Shown here one piece after another: positions 56,969 to 64,000 of a stretch of 64,000 nucleotides of DNA (positions are counted from its first letter, which is position 1; each line of letters begins with the position of its first letter). The notes under the pieces are model-generated. The model did no database searches. It was not told the DNA's origin and saw nothing but the letters and a program-made list of their open reading frames with translations. Both the position numbers and the translations under genes were made by a program. The stretch is from Rhyzopertha dominica (Eukaryota > Arthropoda > Insecta > Coleoptera > Bostrichidae): assembly GCA_025024175.1 (NCBI GenBank), contig QCXZ01000137.1, positions 74,710,680 through 74,774,679 on the forward strand. The letters are read 5' to 3'.

Positions 56969-58089
56969 TTAATATACCTACTTAATTACGAATTTAGAAT
57001 ATTACGATCAAAGGTTGATTCGACCCAAATCGTATTTTATTTCAAGTTTAGAGGACTGGAAAGTAACCGGCCTCCAAACAGAGCATATTTTTTAATTAAG
57101 CGGTTAACTTGCTATGGCATGTTAGTTGACGCCCGCTAATAAATTTATCGAAGCATAACCTACGGTTGTCAGCTTGTTTTGCCCATTATCCGGTGCATGA
57201 GGGATAAATTAGTGGAAATGTCATAAACCATACCGACCCGTCCACCTGCAATAACTACTGATTAATAGTCACGCAAGCTATCGCATTCCATCTTAAAACG
57301 GTAAATGTATGTGAGCCATTCATTTTCCGTAAATGACGAGGCACGACCCTCGTTGCAAAAGGGTCGGGGATTCGAAATCAGTTACCATAAAAAGTAACAA
57401 TTGTAAAAGATCGTTTGGACGGTGTTGACGAATAGGGGGAATTAACCAAAGGGTCGTGCTAAATGGCCCTCAAGTTTAGAAACTTGTTTCCGGTCCGCCA
57501 CTAAGAAAGGGCCTCCTTGATGTGGCCATAAAATTTCTCCTTTCAGGATACAGTTTCCCTTTCATAACAATGCCGGCCGCATTTTGAGACAGTTTGTAAC
57601 CTATGGCTCTGTCGCTTTTTGAAACGACTCTTGGGGCTTCTCTCGTCATTCTNAGCCAGACGATTAGCGCTGGACGCCCATTCAGTTACACAAATCATCC
57701 TGATGGTGCAAATTTACAACTAGTAACTGCAACGGCGGCGATTAGCGATTTAATTGCTGCGTTGGCGATTATAACGAATTCGAATTGAATGTTCGAATCC
57801 GTGAATAGAATCTTAATCAAAGACAAAGGAGTTAGAAACTTCTAAATGCAAAGCAGGCTATGCAAACTTTCTGTCGTTGCTAAACCCTTGGTAAGTGTAA
57901 AATGTAGTATGTGTTATTGCTGCTCAAAAAGTATTTGCTACGTAGCTATTGCTTTGATATACCGAGTGTTGGTAGATTTCTCATCACAAATAATTGGAAG
58001 GAAAAGAAAAGAGAAGTTCCCAAAACACCAAAGTTACTCCACTTACACATTTGCCAGTTTTACTCTCATCATCTAACACACATACACAG
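56969..58089. other. No gene recognised
   Basis: No gene recognised. A 10-bp inverted pair, GCACGACCCT (about 57342) and AGGGTCGTGC (about 57452), borders a small region. Frames at 57603-57788 and 57846-58076 show no known domain. Confidence 0.35.
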
Positions 58090-59623
58090 ATTAGGGATTA
58101 AAACTAATCGCTGGACACATATCCCTTTGCACTTTCGTAATCCTAACGACATTAATGGGTGGGATGACATTTCTGCGAAGATGATAAAATTTTGCTTGCC
58201 AAAACTTGCTTCTCATATCACACATATAGTTAATTGTTGCCTCGAAAGCGGTTACTCCCCAGTATCATGGAAAAACTCCGTTATTATTCCCATTCCAAAA
58301 ATAAACAATCCGGTTAACTTTAGTGACCTTTGTTCCATAAGTTTATTGCCTACATTTGTGAAAATTATTGAGAAGGTTGTACATCTGCAACTTTACAATT
58401 ACGCGTTAGAGAATAATGTCATCTCATCGTTTCAATCAGGTTTTCAGAAAAATCAAAGTACTGCCACGGTATCATTGAAATTCCTGGACGATATAATAAG
58501 AGAACGTGATAAGGGCAACTGCATGGCTCTCGTTTTCTGGATTTTTCTAAAGCGTTTGATACAATCGATCAGGAGCTAATGTGTGCCAAATTGTCTTACT
58601 TCGGACTTAATGCAATCGCATGTAGATTTTTTGTGTCTTACTTTAAAGACCGCTTCCAAATAGTTCGCGTTAATAACCTTTCTGATAAATTGCCTGTTAC
58701 TAGTGGTGTGCCCCAAGGGTCAGTACTCGGACCCTTTCTATATTTAATCTATACTTCTGATATGTTTTGCCGTGTAAAATTTTAAAATATTCTAGGATAT
58801 GCTGATGACACTCAACTGTACCTGTCCTTTAAGATGTGCGACACAACTACCGCATGCGAGCAGCTAAATTGCGATCTCGACTCTATCTCTAAATACAGCA
58901 TAGACCACAATCTTAAACTTAATGCTGATAAATGTAAGGTCATATGCTTTCCGCCTGCTGTTGGTTAAATCGCAAATGAGTATAGCTATTGAAGGTGTAT
59001 CCATCAATATATGGTCTGAAGTTAAAAACCTTGGTTTAATCTTCGACGAAGGTCTGCGTTTTGACACCCACGTCTCTTTACTCATTAGAAAATGTTATTT
59101 CGTTCTCAAACTGCTATACAGTAATATGGATATAATTACCTTCAAAACTCGCAAAAAGCTTGCAGAAACCTTAGTCCTGTCATTGCTTAACTATGGTCTA
59201 GTGGTTTTCTTTCCTGTTTAAACTCAAGAACACAAATCAGATGCAGATGATCCAGAACAGTTGTTGTCGCTTTATATGCAGTCTAAGAAAGTCTAATGTC
59301 TACCGTTTACAGTTGCTTTCCCTGATGCATAGAGTACTACTTACAGATTTTCCGTCATATCTAAGAGGTCCTTTACGTATAACGCTGTAACATTATATAA
59401 ACGCTTCCCAATATTAGCAGCTTCCGTAAGGCTACCAAGAATATACTTGTTGAGCTTCAATAGTTTTTACGTTTATGATTGATAGGTTCTCTTTTTTTTT
59501 GTTATCTTACCTTTAAGTTTACACATTTCTGTACAATTGTTAAGTAGAATAGTTATGCTAGACTTCGCCTGTGTAAATGATTATTCAATAAAGCCCTATT
59601 ATTATTATTATTATTATTATTTT
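58090..59623 (+). mobile_element. 5'-truncated CR1/Jockey-type RT with (TTA)n tail
   Basis: The reverse transcriptase is almost complete. WDDISAKMIKFCLPKLASHI and SWKNSVIIPIPK open it (58160-58300), then IIEKVVHLQLYNYAL, FQSGFQKNQSTATVSL and, after a one-base slip at about 58525, LDFSKAFDTIDQELM (motif A). LPVTSGVPQGSVLGPFL is at 58690-58740 (motif B) and YADDTQLYLSF at 58799 (motif C). HNLKLNADKCKVICF, VKNLGLIFDEGLRFDTHVSL and FKTRKKLAETLVLSLLNY lead to 59200, and a degraded thumb follows. It ends with AATAAA and a (TTA)n tail at 59597-59623. The endonuclease is absent. Four or more frame breaks make it inactive, though the motif sequences are well kept. Confidence 0.8.
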
Positions 59624-61229
59624 GGTAACTGTTTTACCGGTCTGTGAAATGTACTTCAGTTTTCAGAGATGGCCAACGTTTACGTAAACGCCTTAATTTT
59701 TTTAACATACAGTAGACAACTTTAAAGTGATACGATCAAATACTCAAAATTCTTGATTACAAAGTTAATAAAATCAAGACCTCTTAATCCAATTATTATT
59801 TTTCTTTAGGTATCACTGGTGGTAGATATTTAGCAAGAGAGAGAAAAGTCAAAAGCAAGTGAACTCAGGGACCCTATAATATTTTAGTGATATTCGTTTA
59901 TATGTCTTCCAAATATAGAGTAACTATTTGTCCTCCTTTGACAATGTCAGCCGACACCGACATTTTCGCCTCAAAATGCCCGGAGTTCTAAGTATTCAAA
60001 TTCCTTTAGCCCGACAGCACTATAGTTTCATCTTATAGCATCAATAACAAGTATAGTATACCTATAAGGAAATACCAGTCTGGCTTTAAGCCAGCCTTAT
60101 ACAGTTATTCAACTTAGAATTCCTTCAACAGAATAACAATCCCAGCAGGCGTTAGGCAGAAAGACCCTATCAATATCTCTCTATAATTCCTGTCTTCCTT
60201 CCAAAATTAACGTTCATCGGAATCCCAAATTGGATAAGTTAATTCAAGCTAACCTTTGCTGCAGAATTACTGTTTTGTTCTTGCTATTTTGAACAAATTA
60301 TCAAAACCACTTTTACTGTTTTAGTTCCTATGGGAAAAATTTTTATGTTTATGGCCAACCAAATTCTGTGCGTATTTAATTTGAATTTTTACTGTAATAC
60401 GCTGAAATAGGTAATTGAAGATTAAAAAAATTTTTTTTTTGAGCACATTGAAACACAGCAGTCAATTACTATGACGAAAATATGACCCCTTATTTTCTAA
60501 GGAATTATGTCATTTGGTATAAAAACCATTCAGAGTTGTTTCCACTCTACACGAACAATTTTTCAAAAAAATTACATAAAGAAGTATGCAAGCGAATGTT
60601 CAAAGTGTGAATGATATGCTAATGAGACACGCTGTATATAAACAGTGAATATTAATCAAGACGCGAATCCAGATACTACTAAAGCATTCCTCATTATGGA
60701 CAAGCTTAAATAGTTGTGTTGAAAAAGTTACTAACCTTAATCTTATAAATCTCCCATTAAACTATTGTAAAATATGCACTAGTATAACCTTTTATATAGA
60801 TTCGGTTACATTTCCAATAATTTCTACCTTAAAGTTCTTTTATGTTAGAAATTTGTAAGTATACCTTATGTATATTAAGTTAGATAAATTAGTTTTTATA
60901 CGAGCATTATCTACTAAATATTAAACCAAGTTTAATTAAAATAAGAAGAAATATAACGTGAAACGAACGAGCTCTTGGAGCACCCTTGATCATTCCACCA
61001 CATTTAAAATGAAACTGGGTACGTGCAAAACCTTATTGCACTTATTGAAATTCCTTTTATAAATGCCCTACATAGCAAGGCGTCCCTCGTGTGCATATAA
61101 AAAAGTTTGAAAACATCAGCCAAACTTGAATATTAGAGATGATGGCAAACACTAGCTATTTTTGTCATAATGATATGTAATAATATTGTTGTTTATTAAT
61201 ATCAGTGAAATATTACAGAATGTATGATA
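59624..61229. other. Mostly nothing; one faint RT scrap
   Basis: AT-rich sequence without genes. At about 60130-60195 the plus strand reads RITIPAGVRQKDPINISL, which resembles motif B of RTE- or R2-type reverse transcriptases (GVRQGDPLSPLLF). Nothing around it confirms this. Confidence 0.35.
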
Positions 61230-61527
61230 TTTGTCATAAAAAGGAAAAAACAATATACATAATTTGTACACACAACACTACAAAACAGTCAAAAAACAGA
61301 TTAAAATTACAGAAAAGTCGTTTGGTGTTTTGCTTTAATTTCTTTTTTAAGTAGGATAGGTGGCATTTCTTTATATATGGCAAAATATTGTAAAATCTAA
61401 GACACTGATAAAAACATTCGCCCTCAGGTAGAGCTGTTTTGTGTAATGTGTAAGTATAGGTATCAAGTTTACGTGCTACCTTAAAGTATTTCAAAATATG
61501 TTTTTGTGTTGTACAAAGTAAATGCAG
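61230..61527 (-). mobile_element. CR1/Jockey-type RT C-terminal tail
   Basis: The minus strand encodes the last part of a non-LTR ORF2: KHILKYFKVARKLDTYTYTL, then LPEGECFYQCLRFYNILPYI and KKCHLSYLKKKLKQNTKRLF. This is the family pattern in which a 'fNxLP..ik' motif precedes a 'FKkkLK..L' helix. It lies back to back with the start of the intact plus-strand element at 61568. Nothing upstream of about 61527 on this strand continues it, so it is a 3' fragment. Confidence 0.6.
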
Positions 61528-61567
61528 TCATATATGTACAAACTTATAACAGTTATATATTTTTAAA

Positions 61568-62506
61568 ATGGCCGACGATGAAGTTGGTGTGGTTAAATCT
61601 GATGCTAAAGCAAATTGCATATTTTGTAAAAGAGCTGCAATAACTAAGTTAGTTAAGTGTAGTGTGTGTGGTAAAGAACTACACAGATTCTGTTGTGAGT
61701 CCAGGGGCCTTCCTATCTCGGGTACAACAACAAAATGCTGCGAAGTAAGAACTAATGAGGAGGACAATGAAACATCCCAATTACAAAACACCGATATGCT
61801 GGTAATGGAAATTAAATATCTGAAGGAAATAATCAAAGAAAAAGATAATATAATTAAGGATAAACTATCTATTATCGCAGATAAGGAATTTATTATCGAA
61901 ATTCTAAAGAACAACAAATCTCCAGATGCACCATCTACTGGGAACAAAATGCAGCAAAACAAAATGGAATCTATAACGGTACCAACTGGTACCCAAAGAT
62001 CCCTGTCACCAGCAAATAACGCTGTCAAAAAACCTAACCCTATAGCGACAGTATCAACAACGAACAAAATCACACTACAGGAAGTAAGTGAAGCGTGTTT
62101 AAATGCTGAAGCAAGCCTGAATTCCAATGAAAAAGTTGCGAACAAAAATACAAATGAGTCTTGGTCTACAGTTGCCGCTAAAAAACCCAGACCTAAAACT
62201 AACACAATTGTAGGTACCCAAACGTCAACATCGAACCTGAAAGCGGTCCCCCGACAACGATTTGTTCATGTGTATAGGCTGTCACCTGAGACTACAGAAG
62301 AAAAAGTGAAGGAATTTGTAAAACCCAAGTGTCCTGAGGTGACTGTACAAAAAGTTAATTCTAAATACCCAAAGGAGTACTCTTCATTCAAAGTGGGTGT
62401 AAATGTGGAAAATGAGGTAAAAGTCCTTGATCCAGATTTCTGGCCAGCAGGAGTGTGCGCAAGCAAATTTTTTCAGCGCCTTGCAGAGAGACAACCCGCC
62501 ACTTAA
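61568..62506 (+). CDS. Non-LTR retrotransposon ORF1 protein
   Basis: An intact 312-residue ORF from ATG at 61568. A PHD-like zinc finger lies at residues 17-58 (C17-x2-C20, C31-x2-C34, H39-x2-C42, C57/C58). A charged coiled-coil follows at about 77-116 (MEIKYLKEIIKEKDNIIKDK), then a Ser/Thr/Lys-rich linker. An RRM-like C-terminal domain at about 231-305 includes QRFVHVYRLSPETTEEKVKE and YSSFKVGV...DPDFWPAGV. This layout is that of CR1/Jockey-group ORF1 proteins, which bind their RNA and form trimers or particles for target-primed reverse transcription. ORF2 follows in the -1 frame with an overlap. The long minus-strand frame opposite (61528-62205) is a shadow. Confidence 0.85.
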   Translation: MADDEVGVVKSDAKANCIFCKRAAITKLVKCSVCGKELHRFCCESRGLPISGTTTKCCEVRTNEEDNETSQLQNTDMLVMEIKYLKEIIKEKDNIIKDKLSIIADKEFIIEILKNNKSPDAPSTGNKMQQNKMESITVPTGTQRSLSPANNAVKKPNPIATVSTTNKITLQEVSEACLNAEASLNSNEKVANKNTNESWSTVAAKKPRPKTNTIVGTQTSTSNLKAVPRQRFVHVYRLSPETTEEKVKEFVKPKCPEVTVQKVNSKYPKEYSSFKVGVNVENEVKVLDPDFWPAGVCASKFFQRLAERQPAT

Positions 62507-64000
62507 ACGCTTTGCATTGTGGTTACAAAGAGTGTAATGTAAATAAACAAGTTAACATAATTCATCAAAACCTTAGGTCAATAGGAAACAGTTTAGATAA
62601 TTTAATAGAAATAACATGTAATGAAAAAGAATGTATTGTTTTAGGTGTCACGGAGCATTGGAAAACAGAGGAGGAAATAGTTATGTATAAATTACCAGGA
62701 TTTAAATTAATATCAAGTTATTGCAGAGATAGTAAACAGCATGGAGGATCGGCGGTTTATGTTAGAAATGATATAATTTCTAAAAATTTGACGGAGTTTG
62801 TTAAGATGTCTGAGAGATTCTGTGTGGAATGTTCTGCAGTTGAATGTAATGTCAACAATAAAAAATTTGTTATTCTATGTATTTATCGCCCCCCTGATGG
62901 CGACATTAAAATTTTTATAGAGAAAATTGACCGTATTTTATCACGTTTAATTCATCAGACAGTTTTTGTTGTAGGAGATTTTAATGTTCATTTTTTGGAA
63001 AATAATGTTACAACTCATAAAGTATTATCCATTTTTAATTCATATGCAATGGAGCAGACAATCTTTGATTACACTAGGGTTCAGATTGTTAATGGNGGAG
63101 TTATTAAATCATGCGTTGATAATATATTTACAAACGAAAATGACTGGCAGGCATGTGTTTTGGATACTATTATATCTGATCATAAGGCACAAAAAGTAAG
63201 TTTTCAATGTAGTTTTAAAAATAAAAATCCGAAGGTACAAATTAAACGATTTTATTCACAAGAAAATATACAACTTTTTAATACATACTTAAATAGTACT
63301 AATTGGAATAATCTTTATTGCATAAAAAATGAGGAAATAAATAGGCAGTGGGAGGAATTTCAAAACATATTTTTAAATAATTTTAATAGGTGTTTTCCAG
63401 AGAGAAGGTATTATCCCAGGAATAAAAATGCAGGTATAAGACAAAACCCGGTTGTAAATAAATGTAAATCTGAACTTGATTTGTTGTATGTAATAAGTCA
63501 ATATGACCCCGCTATTCAAACAATTTATAATGAAAAAAGAAAAGAATACAACAATATTTTAAGGGAAAATAGAGCAACAAGTTTTGAAAATGAAATAAGA
63601 AATAGTGATAATAAGGTAAAGTCTGTGTGGAAAATTGTTAACGAGTTGGTAGGATCCAAAAATAATAAAATAAATATGCATACAGGGCATAACCCAGAGG
63701 CTGTGGCGGAAGATTTTAATAAATACTTAATAAACTCGGTTAACAAGTTAGTTAAAAATAGTCAAACTTCAAATCAAACTTCTATTAGCATAAGTACCAA
63801 ATCAATATTTATTAGCCCAGTAACTGAAAGAGAAACTCTAAATATAATTAATGAATTGAAAAATAAGTCAAGCTGTGGTTTTGATGAGGTTCCTAGTAAA
63901 ATTCTAAAGGTGAGTGCACTTGAAATAGTAAAACCATTAACATGGATAATCAATAATTCTTTCAAAGCTGGTTTGTTTCCTGAAGCATTGAAGCTGGCAA
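62431..64000 (+). CDS. Non-LTR ORF2, endonuclease and start of RT (partial)
   Basis: This frame is open from 62431 through the window edge with no stop; an N at 63095 falls in a glycine codon. The AP-type endonuclease has its full set of sites: HQN (Asn at 62569), GVTEHW (Glu at 62653), IYRPPDG, VVGDFNVH (Asp 62977, Asn 62983) and ISDH (Asp 63178, His 63181). A linker of about 200 residues, with WKIVNELVGSKNNK, follows. The reverse transcriptase starts with SSCGFDEVPSKIL and FKAGLFPEALKLA just before 64000. It overlaps ORF1 by 76 bases in the -1 frame. No ATG occurs in frame before 62683, which would cut off the first endonuclease site, so translation probably relies on ORF1. It makes the nick and primes cDNA at the target. 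Confidence 0.85.

Noticed and set aside
57340..57400. tRNA T-arm-like sequence (GGGGATTCGAAATC)
   Set aside because: No acceptor stem, anticodon arm or box A at proper distance.
61528..62205. 225-codon open frame on the minus strand
   Set aside because: It lies exactly opposite the coding ORF1 of the non-LTR element, and its Ser/Leu/Phe-rich product shows no motif. It is a shadow.

Overview
The window looks like nuclear DNA from an insect, or at least an arthropod. It is AT-rich, very gene-poor, and packed with transposable elements of the kinds common in insect genomes: BEL/Pao, Penelope-like, Jockey/CR1-type non-LTR elements, mariner, Sailor-like, pogo/jerky, PIF/Harbinger and hAT. The primer-binding site of the LTR element matches the 3' end of an animal tRNA-Tyr. 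I cannot fix the order from sequence alone. Single N bases are scattered through the assembly.

Only one intact host-type gene is visible: a single-exon leucine-rich-repeat protein of 474 residues on the minus strand (16391-17815), with a poly(A) signal about 50 bases past its stop. A short stretch at 44488-44582 looks like a spliced internal exon. A few other open stretches (4335-4718, 6765-7025, 15428-15742, 45868-46020) read like protein but I could not identify them.

Region by region: 1-16 kb is mostly decayed sequence with a non-LTR scrap, a TATCGATA cluster, a 66-bp palindrome and a DUF4817-like transposase scrap. 16-18 kb holds the LRR gene. 19.0-20.9 kb is a decayed Jockey-type ORF2 on the minus strand. 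22.3-24.0 kb is a Penelope-like element with a hammerhead-like structured end followed by its reverse transcriptase. 26.7-27.0 kb is a solo LTR with target duplications. 28.2-34.6 kb is an almost complete, very young BEL/Pao retrotransposon: LTRs with one difference in 448 bp, 5-bp target duplications, a tRNA-Tyr primer site, gag-protease and RT-RNase H-integrase, with a single frameshift. 34.7-36 kb carries a Penelope GIY-YIG nuclease remnant and a PIF/Harbinger remnant. 37.7-38.6 kb is a TTAA-flanked inverted-repeat element. 38.8-45.5 kb is a mosaic of Penelope ends, a non-LTR endonuclease scrap and two pogo/jerky-type pieces. 47-53 kb holds DDE transposase remnants, including a Sailor-like (DD82E-type) one and a mariner. 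At 52.9-55.1 kb one Jockey-type element sits inside another in the opposite direction. 55.6-57.0 kb is a hAT-like element with an 8-bp target duplication. 58-64 kb is CR1/Jockey-type material, ending in an apparently intact two-ORF non-LTR element that runs off the window.

The genes do not form a host pathway. The BEL element and the non-LTR element at the right edge are the only units that look recently active; nearly everything else is decayed. No CRISPR array, rRNA or convincing tRNA gene was seen.
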